64,000 nt of DNA from Steroidobacteraceae bacterium (GCA_041395505.1 JAWLAG010000001.1:1798001-1862000), one strand, 5' to 3'. Shown: positions 46,594-55,752, counted from the first letter of the stretch. Notes: generated from the sequence alone by a model not told the origin. Made by a program: numbers and translations.

Positions 46594-46884
46594 CTATTTG
46601 CCGTCGGTTGAATCGCCGTCGGTAGTGGCATCCGGAGATGCCGCGCCTTCGGGCGTTTTGATGGCATCGAATTCCGATTCGCTCAGATAGCCATCCTGAT
46701 CGCTGTCGGCCGCGACAAAGGCACCGGCGGTCTTGGCATCGTGCTGGGCCTCAGTGGCCGAGATGCGCCCGTCGTGGTCGGCATCCAGGGTGGCGAATTG
46801 GCCGCTTTCCTTCACTTCACCCGCCACCGCGAATGCGGCCGCCGCGCTCGCGGCAATAAGGGCAAGCAATTTGTGCTGTTTCAT
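46594..46884 (-). CDS. Small exported EF-hand calcium-binding protein
   Basis: A protein of 96 residues. Residues 1-22 are a signal peptide (basic start, Ala/Leu-rich core ending AVAG). Two canonical EF-hand loops follow: DADHDGRISATE at 34-45 and DSDQDGYLSESE at 60-71, each with the D-x-D-x-D-G-x-[IL]-x-x-x-E pattern. An acidic Asp/Thr/Ser tail ends it. AAGGAG lies 7 bp before this ATG; an adjacent ATG at 46887 is also possible. Periplasmic calcium binding is expected; the partner is unknown. Confidence 0.88.
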   Translation of the reverse strand: MKQHKLLALIAASAAAAFAVAGEVKESGQFATLDADHDGRISATEAQHDAKTAGAFVAADSDQDGYLSESEFDAIKTPEGAASPDATTDGDSTDGK

Positions 46885-47116
46885 CATCGCTCTCCTTGTC
46901 GATTCCATGTCATCAGGGCTCGCTGCCCAGGCAATGGAAAGCAACTCCCGTGCCATATGTTAAATAGACTGCGATTTCAATGGTTTAGCGGGAAAATGCG
47001 AAACAGGGCTACGAAACATGGCGCCATTTCTGTTACGAAACGGCGACTTTTTGCCTGGTTGCCCCCCGCAACCCGGAATTGGTAACCCCAAAAGTCAAAT
47101 AAAACAGATAGTTACA

Positions 47117-47134
47117 TGTCGGCCGCGGCCGACA
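47117..47134. promoter_or_regulatory. 18-bp perfect palindrome upstream of the rimP promoter
   Basis: The half site TGTCGGCCG and its exact reverse complement CGGCCGACA abut at 47117-47134, 19 bp before the -35 of the promoter at 47154. A symmetric site here could bind a dimeric regulator, or it may be chance in GC-rich DNA. The rest of 46957-47116 is AT-richer with several CGAAAC words and no gene that I can support. Confidence 0.35.
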
Positions 47135-47153
47135 ATGAGGTGGCCAGCATCAT

Positions 47154-47182
47154 TTGAGTGTTTCCCTCCTTTGGCCTAGAAT
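47154..47182 (+). promoter_or_regulatory. Sigma-70-type promoter for the rimP-nusA-infB operon
   Basis: TTGAGT at 47154-47159 and TAGAAT at 47177-47182 with 17 bp between. Start expected near 47189, giving a leader of about 168 nt before rimP that contains two intrinsic terminators. Confidence 0.65.
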
Positions 47183-47260
47183 GCCGGCCGCTGCCGCGCC
47201 ACCTCGGAGCGGCGGCGTGCGGAACTCAGTGGAGTCATCGCACGATGTGCATGTGTGTAC

Positions 47261-47283
47261 AGCCCCTCCGAGGGGCTTTTTTT
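47261..47283 (+). terminator. Intrinsic terminator 1 in the rimP leader
   Basis: AGCCCCT-CCG-AGGGGCT followed by six T residues: a compact classical intrinsic terminator about 70 nt after the predicted start. The RNA ended here would be about 95 nt. Confidence 0.75.
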
Positions 47284-47295
47284 ATGCGCAGCGAC

Positions 47296-47319
47296 AAATG
47301 GGCCATGGGCCCATTTTTT
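47296..47319 (+). terminator. Intrinsic terminator 2 in the rimP leader
   Basis: AAATGGGCC-ATG-GGCCCATTT followed by TTT: a 9-bp stem with a 3-nt loop, 12 bp after terminator 1 and about 40 bp before the rimP ATG. Two terminators in a row before the operon suggest read-through control. Confidence 0.7.
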
Positions 47320-47356
47320 ATTTGCGGCGTAGCGGCCGGAGTGCAATGTCCGATCG

Positions 47357-47806
47357 ATGAATGGTCTGCGGGAAAAATTATTTGCCCTGTGCGAGAGCGC
47401 GTTGCGCGAGATTGACTATGAGCTGGTCGATCTCGAATACCAGGCAGGACGGCGCCACGCGACTTTGCGCGTTTTCATCGACAACGCGGCGGGGATTCGT
47501 GTCGAGGACTGCGAACGCGCGAGTCGGCACCTGTCGGCTCTGCTCGATGTCGAAGACCCTATTTCGATGCCATATTCGCTCGAGGTTTCATCGCCGGGAT
47601 TCGACCGAGTTTTGCGCAAACCGGCGCATTTCGAGCGATTTGCGGGGTCGAGGGTGCTGGTGCAGCTGTTGACTCCACGCGACGGCCGTCGCCGCTATAC
47701 CGGCACGCTCGCGCATGTGGATGCCGATGGCGTCCAGTTGCTGGTCGACGGCGAGAACGTCGCCATGCGTTACAACGAGATAGACAAAGCACGGCTCGCG
47801 CCGTGA
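47357..47806 (+). CDS. rimP: Ribosome maturation factor RimP
   Basis: A 30S maturation factor of 149 residues. N-terminal alpha/beta domain with YELVDLEYQAGRRHATLRVFID and RVEDCERASRHLSALLDVEDPI, then the YSLEVSSPGFDRVLRKPAHFERFAG signature and a C-terminal SH3-like domain. It opens the rimP-nusA-infB-rbfA-truB-rpsO-pnp order shared by most Gammaproteobacteria. Confidence 0.95.
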   Translation: MNGLREKLFALCESALREIDYELVDLEYQAGRRHATLRVFIDNAAGIRVEDCERASRHLSALLDVEDPISMPYSLEVSSPGFDRVLRKPAHFERFAGSRVLVQLLTPRDGRRRYTGTLAHVDADGVQLLVDGENVAMRYNEIDKARLAP

Positions 47807-47834
47807 CGAGGACAGGTCAATTGAGGGTGCTGTC

Positions 47835-49337
47835 ATGAACAAGGACATCCTGATGGTCGTCGACGCCGTTTCGAACGAAAAGGGCGTTGAAAAAGAAGTC
47901 ATATTCGAAGCGCTCGAAGCTGCGCTGGCTTCTGCCACGCGCAAGAAGCATGGCGAGGAGTGGGATGTTCGCGTGGCGATCGATCGCAAGACCGGCGACT
48001 ACGATACATTCCGACGCTGGAAGGTGTTCGCCGATGACTCCAATGAGCTCGAGGAGCCGGTGCGCGAACTGCGGCTGGAAGATGCGCTCGACATGAATCC
48101 GAAAGCGGAAGTGGGCGGCTATGTCGAGGAGCCCATGGAGTCGGTCGCCTTTGGGCGCATCGCGGCCCAGCAGGCGAAGCAGGTCATCGTGCAGAAGGTG
48201 CGCGAGGCGGAGCGCATCCAGGTTGTCGAGCAATACAAGGACCGGGTCAATACCCTGGTGTCCGGCGTGGTCAAGCGAGTCGACCGCAACGGCATCTATG
48301 TCGATCTCGGTGGAAATGCCGAGGGATTCGTCTCGCGCAGCGACATGATTCCGAGGGAAATCGTCAAGCCCCAGGATCGCATCAAGGCCTATTTGCGCGA
48401 AGTCAAATCCGAACCGCGCGGACCGCAGTTGTTTCTGACGCGCTCGGCGCCCGAGTTCCTCATCGAACTATTCAAACTCGAAGTTCCGGAGGTCGGGCAG
48501 GGTCTCATCAAGATCCTCGGCGCGGCCCGCGATCCGGGCGTGCGGGCGAAGATAGCAGTGCAGAGTGTCGACCCACGCATCGACCCGGTGGGTGCTTGCG
48601 TCGGTATGCGCGGTTCGCGCGTGCAGGCGGTTTCGAACGAAGTTGCAGGCGAGCGCGTCGACATCATCCCGTTCAACGAGAACGCCGCACAGTTCGTGAT
48701 CAACGCGATGTCGCCAGCCGAGGTTCTGTCGATCGTCGTGGACGAGGAGTCGCACAGCATGGATATTGCTGTGGCCGAGGACAAGTTGTCGCAGGCGATC
48801 GGTCGGGGTGGCCAGAACATCCGGCTCGCCAGCCAGCTGAGCGGCTGGGATCTCAACGTCATGACCGAGTCCGATGCGGAAGCCAAGAGCGAATCCGAGG
48901 CCAAGGAACTCATCGAGAGTTTCATGAAGCAACTCGACGTCGATCAGGACGTCGCGACGATTCTGGTACAGGAGGGGTTCTCGACCATCGAGGAAATTGC
49001 CTATGTTCCGCAATCGGAGCTGATTGGCATCGAGGAGTTCGACGAATCGATCGTCAATGAGCTGCGCAACCGTGCGCGTGACGTGCTCCTGACCCAGGCC
49101 ATCGCGAGCGAGGAAACGCTTGACCAGAATCTTCCAGCCGACGATCTGTTACTGCTCGAGGGCATGCAACCGGACCTTGCGCTCGCACTGGCCCGTCGTG
49201 GTGTGCGCACGCGCGAAGAGCTTGCTGAACAGGCGATTGACGATATTTCCGACATTGAAGGACTCAGCTCAGAGCAAGCGGGTTCTCTAATCATGAAGGC
49301 GCGCGAGCTGGAGAACTGGTTCGAGGCGGGACGCTAG
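47835..49337 (+). CDS. nusA: Transcription termination/antitermination factor NusA
   Basis: A protein of 500 residues that binds RNA polymerase and modulates pausing and termination. Domains in order: N-terminal polymerase-binding domain (1-130), S1 (about 138-200, VSGVVKRVDRNGIYVDLGG), two KH domains (GACVGMRGSRVQAV near 252 and LSQAIGRGGQNIRLASQLSGW near 318), and two acidic C-terminal repeats (from about 365 and 440). NusA could itself act on the terminators of the rimP leader. Confidence 0.97.
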   Translation: MNKDILMVVDAVSNEKGVEKEVIFEALEAALASATRKKHGEEWDVRVAIDRKTGDYDTFRRWKVFADDSNELEEPVRELRLEDALDMNPKAEVGGYVEEPMESVAFGRIAAQQAKQVIVQKVREAERIQVVEQYKDRVNTLVSGVVKRVDRNGIYVDLGGNAEGFVSRSDMIPREIVKPQDRIKAYLREVKSEPRGPQLFLTRSAPEFLIELFKLEVPEVGQGLIKILGAARDPGVRAKIAVQSVDPRIDPVGACVGMRGSRVQAVSNEVAGERVDIIPFNENAAQFVINAMSPAEVLSIVVDEESHSMDIAVAEDKLSQAIGRGGQNIRLASQLSGWDLNVMTESDAEAKSESEAKELIESFMKQLDVDQDVATILVQEGFSTIEEIAYVPQSELIGIEEFDESIVNELRNRARDVLLTQAIASEETLDQNLPADDLLLLEGMQPDLALALARRGVRTREELAEQAIDDISDIEGLSSEQAGSLIMKARELENWFEAGR

Positions 49338-49356
49338 AACGCTGGAGACTGCGCAT

Positions 49357-51885
49357 ATGGCAGAAGTAACGGTTGCACAATTTGCGGAAGTTCTCAAAGT
49401 GCCGGTTGACCGGCTGCTTGCGCAACTCGATCAGGCTGGAATCAAGGTGGCCGGACCGGACGCTCAGATCACCGAGGACGCCAAGCTCGAGCTGCTTACG
49501 CACCTGCGGCGCAGCCACGGTCTGGCGCCGGAAACGGGCTCAGCCGCTGCGCCGGCACGTATCACGCTCAAGCGACGCACTCAGAGCGAATTGAAGCTTG
49601 CGAGCACCCAGGGTCGTGCGCGCACCGTCAACGTCGAAGTGCGGCGCAAGCGCACCTACGTCAAGCGCGACCTGTTGGAGAAGCAGGCTGCCGAACAGCA
49701 GGAAGAGATCGAAAAGCAGCGCAAGGCGCAGGAAGATGCGGAGCGCGCTGAACGCGAACGACAGGAGGCCGAACGTCTCGAGCGCGAGCGGATCGATGAA
49801 GAAAACCGCCGGCGCATCGAGGAAGAGGCCGCGACCCGTCGGGCGCAGGAGGAAGCGAGACGCGCAGCTGAACAGGCGCCGGTCGAGCCGCCGCCGGCAC
49901 CGGTGGTCGAGACGCCGCCGCCGGCACGCACCCGTGGCTCCGAACAGCCGCGCGGTCCCGAGCGCGGCCGCAAATCCGCTGCGGCCGGTGATAGCCGCAC
50001 CAAATACGGCCGCGAACAGCTGCATGTCGCGGGCGATGTCAGTTCCCGCTACAAGAAGAAGAAACGCCAGCGTGATCGTTCGGTCGTTTCCGTCGAGGCC
50101 AAGCACGGTTTCGAGATGCCGACCGCTCCGGTCATTCGCGAGGTGGCGGTGCCCGAGACGATCACGGTTGCCGAGCTTGCGCAAAAGATGGCAGTAAAGG
50201 CGACGGAAGTCATAAAGGCCATGATGCAAATGGGAGTCATGGCGACGATCAATCAGGCCATCGATCAGGATACCGCGATTCTCGTGGTCGAGGAGATGGG
50301 CCACACGGCCAAGGCGCTGAAGGCCGATGAGCTCGAAGAAGATCTCCAGGGCGAGGAAATCAGCGTAGAGGACTGGGAGCCACGTCCTCCGGTGGTCACC
50401 GTCATGGGACATGTCGACCATGGCAAGACCTCTTTGCTCGACTATATTCGTCGCGCCAAGGTGGCGGCAGGCGAGGCAGGCGGTATTACCCAGCACATTG
50501 GTGCCTACCACGTGGAAACTCCGCGCGGAGTCGTTACCTTCATCGATACGCCGGGTCATGCGGCATTTACCGCAATGCGCGCCCGCGGCGCACAAGCGAC
50601 GGATATCGTAGTGCTGGTGGTCGCAGCGGATGACGGCGTCATGCCGCAGACCATCGAAGCCATTCAACATGCCAAGGCAGCGGGTGTCCCACTGGTGGTT
50701 GCGGTCAACAAGATTGACAAGCCGGATGCTGACTTCGACCGCGTACGCACGGACCTGTCCAAGTACGAGGTCATATCCGAGGAATGGGGTGGTGACACGA
50801 TATTCGTTCGCGTGTCCGCCAAGACCGGTGAGGGCATAGAGCAGCTGCTGGAATCGCTTCTGCTGCAGGCCGAGGTTCTCGAGTTGAAGGCGCCGCGGAC
50901 AGGCCTTGCGAGTGGCAGCGTCATCGAGTCCAGCATAGAAAAAGGACGTGGCGCAGTCGCAACGGTCCTGGTGAAGAAAGGCACACTCAAACTCGGCGAC
51001 CCGATCGTTGCCGGGCAGGAATTCGGTCGGGTCCGCGCCATGTTCAATGAAGTAGGCGACTCGGTAGAGCAGGCGCTGCCATCGATGCCCGTCGCGGTAC
51101 TTGGCTTGTCGGGTGCGCCGAGCGCTGGCGAGGAACTGCTGGTGGTTGCAAGTGAGCGCAAAGCGCGCGAAGTTGCAATGCACAGGCAGGCGAAGCAGCG
51201 CGATGTCAAGCTCGCCAAGCAGACGACCAGTGTCGAGGACGTGTTCTCGCAATTGGGCGATGGCAAGCCCGGCGTCGTCAACATCGTCATCAAGGCGGAT
51301 GTGCAGGGTAGCTCCGAGGCGCTGTCCGAGGCGATGACCAAACTTGCGCACGACGAGGTACATGCCAAAGTCATCGCGAGTGGCGTGGGTGGCATTACGG
51401 CGTCGGACGTGCAGTTGGCGGCTGCATCCAAGGCATTGCTTATCGGTTTCAATGTTCGCGCGGATGCCGCAGCGCGCGATGCACTGAAGGATACCGGAGT
51501 CGAAGTCCGCTACTTCAGCGTAATCTACGAAGCGATCGACGACGTCAAACAACGCATGACGGGAATGCTTGCGCCTGAAGTGAAGGAGCAGATCGTCGGC
51601 GTCGCCGAGGTTCGCGAAGTGTTCCGGTCAAGCAGTTTTGGCGTGGTCGCCGGTTGTCTGGTGCGCGAAGGGACCGTGCGCCGCAACAACCCGATTCGCG
51701 TACTACGGGACAACGTTGTCATATTCGAAGGCGCACTAGAGTCCTTGCGACGCTTCAAGGACGATGTAAACGAGGTTCGAGCTGGTACGGAATGCGGAAT
51801 CGGCGTGAAGAACTACCAGGACGTTCGCGTTGGAGACCAGATCGAGTGCTTCGCACGCGTCGAGGTCGCCCGCGCTCTCGCCTGA
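49357..51885 (+). CDS. infB: Translation initiation factor IF-2
   Basis: A GTPase of 842 residues that places initiator tRNA on the 30S subunit. An N-terminal IF2-N subdomain (1-50) is followed by a long charged Glu/Arg/Ala and Pro-rich linker (100-230). The G domain has GHVDHGKTS at 351-359, DTPGH near 397 and NKID near 451. Domains with VQGSSEAL and the C-terminal fMet-binding domain ending VRVGDQIECF complete it. Confidence 0.97.
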   Translation: MAEVTVAQFAEVLKVPVDRLLAQLDQAGIKVAGPDAQITEDAKLELLTHLRRSHGLAPETGSAAAPARITLKRRTQSELKLASTQGRARTVNVEVRRKRTYVKRDLLEKQAAEQQEEIEKQRKAQEDAERAERERQEAERLERERIDEENRRRIEEEAATRRAQEEARRAAEQAPVEPPPAPVVETPPPARTRGSEQPRGPERGRKSAAAGDSRTKYGREQLHVAGDVSSRYKKKKRQRDRSVVSVEAKHGFEMPTAPVIREVAVPETITVAELAQKMAVKATEVIKAMMQMGVMATINQAIDQDTAILVVEEMGHTAKALKADELEEDLQGEEISVEDWEPRPPVVTVMGHVDHGKTSLLDYIRRAKVAAGEAGGITQHIGAYHVETPRGVVTFIDTPGHAAFTAMRARGAQATDIVVLVVAADDGVMPQTIEAIQHAKAAGVPLVVAVNKIDKPDADFDRVRTDLSKYEVISEEWGGDTIFVRVSAKTGEGIEQLLESLLLQAEVLELKAPRTGLASGSVIESSIEKGRGAVATVLVKKGTLKLGDPIVAGQEFGRVRAMFNEVGDSVEQALPSMPVAVLGLSGAPSAGEELLVVASERKAREVAMHRQAKQRDVKLAKQTTSVEDVFSQLGDGKPGVVNIVIKADVQGSSEALSEAMTKLAHDEVHAKVIASGVGGITASDVQLAAASKALLIGFNVRADAAARDALKDTGVEVRYFSVIYEAIDDVKQRMTGMLAPEVKEQIVGVAEVREVFRSSSFGVVAGCLVREGTVRRNNPIRVLRDNVVIFEGALESLRRFKDDVNEVRAGTECGIGVKNYQDVRVGDQIECFARVEVARALA

Positions 51886-51899
51886 GGCGGGCGTGACCA

Positions 51900-52271
51900 A
51901 TGAGCTTTGGACAACAAGGCACGCGCCGCGAGCGCCTGGCGGAGGGTATCAAGCGAGCCCTCGCCGAAAAGCTGGGGCGGGGTCTGAGTGACCCGCGTAT
52001 CAAGCAGGTGACTCTAACCGCTGTCGATATGGCGCCGGATCTCAAGTCGGCGCGTGTCTACTTCGTGCCATTCGGTGGCCACGAAGACGCGGCGCAGGTG
52101 GCGGCGGGCCTGAACAGCGCGGCGGGTCATCTGCGCGGCGAATTGGGCCGCGAAATGCGTATCAAGCACGCGCCGCGTCTGCACTTCGTGGTCGACGAGA
52201 CTATCGATCGCGCTGACCGGCTTACGCGGCTCATCGCCGCCGCGACAGCGGCTGACCAACACGGTGGTTGA
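51900..52271 (+). CDS. rbfA: Ribosome-binding factor A
   Basis: A KH-like 30S maturation and cold-shock factor, 123 residues. RRERLAEGIKRALAEKLGRGLSDPRI, VDMAPDLKSARVYFVPFG, and RIKHAPRLHFVVDETIDRADRLTRLI match the family. The ATG at 51900 lies 14 bp after infB; truB overlaps its end by 8 nt. Confidence 0.95.
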   Translation: MSFGQQGTRRERLAEGIKRALAEKLGRGLSDPRIKQVTLTAVDMAPDLKSARVYFVPFGGHEDAAQVAAGLNSAAGHLRGELGREMRIKHAPRLHFVVDETIDRADRLTRLIAAATAADQHGG

Positions 52272-53205
52272 CGGCGTATTGCTGCTGGATAAACCGGCGG
52301 GCATGTCCTCGGCGGCCGCAGTGGGCCGTGTCCGACATTTGCTTGGCAGGCCCAAGGTGGGTCACGCAGGCACATTGGATCCGCTGGCCACCGGCATGTT
52401 GCCATTGTGTGTGGGCGAGGCAACCAAGCTCGTTTCCTACCTGATGCAGGGCCGCAAGGGTTACGAGTTCTGTATTTCGCTGGGCTCACGGACCAGTACA
52501 GGGGACAACGAAGGCGAAGTCGTGGCGACTGCGCCGGTGCCGGCGCTCGACATGGATCGCGTGATTTCGGCGCTTCGGTCGTTCGAAGGCGCCGGCACAC
52601 AAATCCCGCCGATGTATTCAGCGTTGAAGCACGAGGGGCAACGCCTTTACAAACTGGCCCGCGAAGGGCAGGTAATCGAGCGCAAGTCGCGGCCCATCGT
52701 CATCGATGCGCTTCAGTTGCGCGAGCTTGGGGCCTCGCATCTGCGCCTGCATGTACTATGCAGCAAAGGGACCTACGTCCGGGTACTCGCCGAAGACATC
52801 GCGAGTGCCCTGGGCACGGTGGGGCACTGCAGCTCGCTGCGGCGCAGCTACGTCGAGCCTTTTGCCGAGTCAGACATGATCAAAATCAATGAACTCGAGG
52901 ATCGCATCGCGCGTGGTGAAGACCCGGGCCTGCTCGCGCCGGACGCGGCGCTCGGGCATCTTCCGGCCGCACTCCTGGCGGCAGAGGCCGCGCGCCGGAT
53001 CATGCAGGGCCAGCCGATTGCCTGCCCGGCCGATCTCACGAGTAACTGCGATCCCTCGCTGGAGCGGGTCGTGCGGCTGTACGGGGCCGATGGCGGGTTT
53101 ATAGGGCTTGGCAGCGGGCCCGACGCCGGCGGGCGGTTGCGGCCGCTGCGCCTGATTGCGAGTGCCGCAGGGGACCCAAAAGGCTCTTTTATTTCGCGGA
53201 CTTAG
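52264..53205 (+). CDS. truB: tRNA pseudouridine-55 synthase TruB
   Basis: A protein of 313 residues that isomerises U55 in the T-loop of tRNAs. The start LLLDKPAGMSS leads to the catalytic Asp39 in GHAGTLDPLATGML; the QIPPMYSALKHEGQRLYKLAREG block and a C-terminal PUA-like domain follow. GTG start inside rbfA. Confidence 0.96.
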   Translation: MVDGVLLLDKPAGMSSAAAVGRVRHLLGRPKVGHAGTLDPLATGMLPLCVGEATKLVSYLMQGRKGYEFCISLGSRTSTGDNEGEVVATAPVPALDMDRVISALRSFEGAGTQIPPMYSALKHEGQRLYKLAREGQVIERKSRPIVIDALQLRELGASHLRLHVLCSKGTYVRVLAEDIASALGTVGHCSSLRRSYVEPFAESDMIKINELEDRIARGEDPGLLAPDAALGHLPAALLAAEAARRIMQGQPIACPADLTSNCDPSLERVVRLYGADGGFIGLGSGPDAGGRLRPLRLIASAAGDPKGSFISRT

Positions 53206-53206
53206 C

Positions 53207-53235
53207 TTGAGCCGGCGGTTGGGCGCCTGTAGAAT
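53207..53235 (+). promoter_or_regulatory. Sigma-70-type promoter for rpsO-pnp
   Basis: TTGAGC at 53207-53212 and TAGAAT at 53230-53235 with 17 bp between, directly after the truB stop. Start expected near 53242, about 43 nt before rpsO. E. coli likewise has a dedicated rpsO promoter at this spot. Confidence 0.65.
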
Positions 53236-53284
53236 GCGCGCCCGAAAACAAGGGTAGCAATCCATATTCAACGAAGGTTTTGTA

Positions 53285-53554
53285 ATGCCTCTATCAAGCG
53301 AAAAGAAAAGCGGGATCGTCGAACAGTTCCGCCGTGGCCCGAAAGACACAGGCTCCGCTGAAGTGCAAATCGCGTTGTTGTCCGAACGGATCAACGGCCT
53401 TGGCGAGCACTTTGCCGCGCACAAGCGCGATCACTCCTCCCGCCGCGGCCTCGTCAAGCTGGTTAACCAACGCCGCAAGCTCCTCGACTATTTGAAGAGC
53501 ACTGAACCACAGCGATATCAGGACATAGTGACGCAGCTTGGGCTGCGCCGCTAA
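53285..53554 (+). CDS. rpsO: 30S ribosomal protein S15
   Basis: A primary 16S rRNA-binding protein of 89 residues, the standard length. Typical stretches: DTGSAEVQIALLSERINGLGEHFAAHKRDHSSRRGLVKLVNQRRKLLDYLKS. pnp follows at 78 bp. Confidence 0.98.
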   Translation: MPLSSEKKSGIVEQFRRGPKDTGSAEVQIALLSERINGLGEHFAAHKRDHSSRRGLVKLVNQRRKLLDYLKSTEPQRYQDIVTQLGLRR

Positions 53555-53570
53555 CACGGATATCCCAAAT

Positions 53571-53606
53571 AGCCGGCTAGCGGCCCCGCGCCCTGACCGG
53601 CTTCTT
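53571..53606 (+). terminator. Weak hairpin between rpsO and pnp
   Basis: AGCCGG at 53571-53576 pairs with CCGGCT at 53597-53602 around a 20-nt G/C-rich loop, followed by TCTTTC. It may be a leaky terminator or processing site like the rpsO-pnp hairpins of E. coli; the stem is short and the call is tentative. Confidence 0.35.
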
Positions 53607-53632
53607 TCATTCGGAAGTCAAGGAATTCTCGC

Positions 53633-55723
53633 GTGAGCACGATCAAGAAGCGTTTCGATTACGGATCAGTCCCTGTCACCATTGAGACTGGCGAAATGGC
53701 CCGGCAGGCAAATGCATCGGTACTGGTATCGATGGGCGATACCCAGGTATTGGTGACGGCCTGCGTTGCAAAGAAGGCCGTCCCCGGCAGGGATTTCTTC
53801 CCGCTGACCGTCAACTATGTCGAGAAGACCTACGCGGCGGGCAAGATACCTGGTGGCTTTTTCAAGCGTGAGGGCCGACCCAGCGAGAAAGAGACCCTGA
53901 CCTCCCGATTGATCGATCGGCCAATCCGACCGCTGTTCCCGGACGGTTTCTTCAATGACGTGCAGGTTGTCGCAACGGTCCTCTCGCTCGATCCGGATCT
54001 CGATGCGGATATTCCCGCAATGCTCGGTGCTTCCGCCTCGCTGGCGTTGTCCGGTGTGCCGTTCAACGGCCCGATCGGCGCCGCGCGAGTCGGGTACAGC
54101 GATGGCAAATACCTGTTGAATCCGACGGCCAAGGAGCTTGCGGCCTCGCAACTGCACCTGGTCGTCGCGGGCACCCAGCATGCGGTGCTGATGGTCGAGT
54201 CCGAGGCCAAGACGTTGCCGGAAGACGTCATGCTGGGTGCGGTCGTTTTCGGGCACGAACAGATGCAGGCGGCCATCAAGATCATCAACGAGCTGGTCGC
54301 GGAAGCTGGCAAGGCCCGCTGGGATTTCAAGCCCGCCAGCGCCGAGGAGTCCCTCGTTACGGCGGTTCGAGCCAAAGCGGAATCGGCGCTGGCCGATGCC
54401 TACCGCATCACCGAAAAGCAGGAGCGCTATGCGCGTGTTGGTGAGGTCAAGGCCGCGACGGTTGCAGCCCTTTGTGAAGGTGAAGATGCCAAATGGGCGT
54501 CCGATCAGGTTGACGACCAGTTGTTCACCCTCGAGAGCCAGATCGTCCGCCAGCGCATTCTGCGAGGTGAACCACGCATCGACGGTCGCGATACTCGCAC
54601 TGTACGCCCGATCAGCATTCGCACGGGCGTGCTCCCTCGCACCCATGGTTCGGCGTTGTTCACCCGCGGGGAAACCCAGGCGATGGTGGTCACCACCTTG
54701 GGTACCGCCCGCGATGCTCAAATAATCGATGCCCTCGAGGGAGAGCGGCGCGAACCATTCATGCTGCACTACAATTTCCCGCCATTTTCGGTCGGTGAAA
54801 CCGGCATGATGGGTTCGCCCAAGCGCCGCGAAATTGGTCACGGCAATCTGGCGCGGCGAGGCATCAACGCCGTAATGCCTGACATGGCTACATTTCCATA
54901 CGTGATTCGAGTCGTTTCGGAAATCCTGGAATCGAACGGTTCGTCATCGATGGCCAGTGTCTGCGGTACGAGCCTGTCGCTGATGGACGCCGGAGTGCCC
55001 ATCAAAGCGCCGGTTGCAGGCGTCGCCATGGGCCTCGTCCTTGAAGGGAGCAAGTATCAGGTCCTCACGGACATTCTCGGCGATGAAGATCACCTGGGTG
55101 ACATGGATTTCAAGGTGGCAGGAACGGACAGCGGCGTCACTGCATTGCAGATGGACATCAAGGTCGAAGGTATCACGCCTGAGATCATGAAAGTCGCGCT
55201 GGCTCAGGCGCGTGAGGCGCGGCTGCACATATTGGGTGAGATGAACAAGGTCCTGTCGAAGTCGCGCGAAACCATGTCCGAGTTTGCGCCTTCGATCATC
55301 ACCATCAAGATCGATCCGGAGAAGATCCGCGACGTGATCGGCAAAGGTGGCGCAGTGATTCGTCAGATCACCGAAGAGACCGGCACCACCATAGATATAG
55401 AAAACGACGGTACGGTCAAGATAGCCTCGGTCATTGGAGCCGCCGGAAAAGAAGCGCAGCGGCGCATCGAACTGATCACCGCCGATGTCGAAGTTGGCCG
55501 CATTTACGAAGGCAAGGTCGCGCGCCTCATGGATTTCGGCGCCTTCGTGACCATACTTCCGGGTCGGGATGGTCTGGTGCATATCTCGCAAATTTCCGAG
55601 GAACGCGTCGAGCGCGTGAGCGACAAGTTGCGCGAAGGCGATACGGTGCGTGTCAAGGTTCTGGAGATCGACCGCCAGGGCCGCATTCGCCTCTCAATGC
55701 GAAACGTCGACGCCGCAGCCTGA
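53633..55723 (+). CDS. pnp: Polyribonucleotide nucleotidyltransferase (PNPase)
   Basis: A phosphorolytic 3'-5' exoribonuclease and degradosome component, 696 residues. Two RNase PH-like cores (FPLTVNYVEKTYAAGKIPGGFFKREGRPSEKETLTSRLIDRPIRPLFP near 65-110; second core around 310-540 with THGSALFTRGETQA and MDFKVAGTDSGVTALQMDIK), a KH domain (IRDVIGKGGAVIRQIT near 563) and an S1 domain (GRIYEGKVARLMDFGAFVTILPGRDGLVHISQ near 622-655). GTG start. Confidence 0.98.
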   Translation: MSTIKKRFDYGSVPVTIETGEMARQANASVLVSMGDTQVLVTACVAKKAVPGRDFFPLTVNYVEKTYAAGKIPGGFFKREGRPSEKETLTSRLIDRPIRPLFPDGFFNDVQVVATVLSLDPDLDADIPAMLGASASLALSGVPFNGPIGAARVGYSDGKYLLNPTAKELAASQLHLVVAGTQHAVLMVESEAKTLPEDVMLGAVVFGHEQMQAAIKIINELVAEAGKARWDFKPASAEESLVTAVRAKAESALADAYRITEKQERYARVGEVKAATVAALCEGEDAKWASDQVDDQLFTLESQIVRQRILRGEPRIDGRDTRTVRPISIRTGVLPRTHGSALFTRGETQAMVVTTLGTARDAQIIDALEGERREPFMLHYNFPPFSVGETGMMGSPKRREIGHGNLARRGINAVMPDMATFPYVIRVVSEILESNGSSSMASVCGTSLSLMDAGVPIKAPVAGVAMGLVLEGSKYQVLTDILGDEDHLGDMDFKVAGTDSGVTALQMDIKVEGITPEIMKVALAQAREARLHILGEMNKVLSKSRETMSEFAPSIITIKIDPEKIRDVIGKGGAVIRQITEETGTTIDIENDGTVKIASVIGAAGKEAQRRIELITADVEVGRIYEGKVARLMDFGAFVTILPGRDGLVHISQISEERVERVSDKLREGDTVRVKVLEIDRQGRIRLSMRNVDAAA

Positions 55724-55752
55724 CCGCCAGGGCGGCGCCGGGTGTAGCCGCG

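Noticed and set aside
49540..51552. 670-codon minus-strand frame opposite infB
   Set aside because: Antisense shadow of IF-2, whose GTPase motifs are on the plus strand.
53666..54841. 391-codon minus-strand frame opposite pnp
   Set aside because: Antisense shadow; PNPase motifs are intact on the plus strand.
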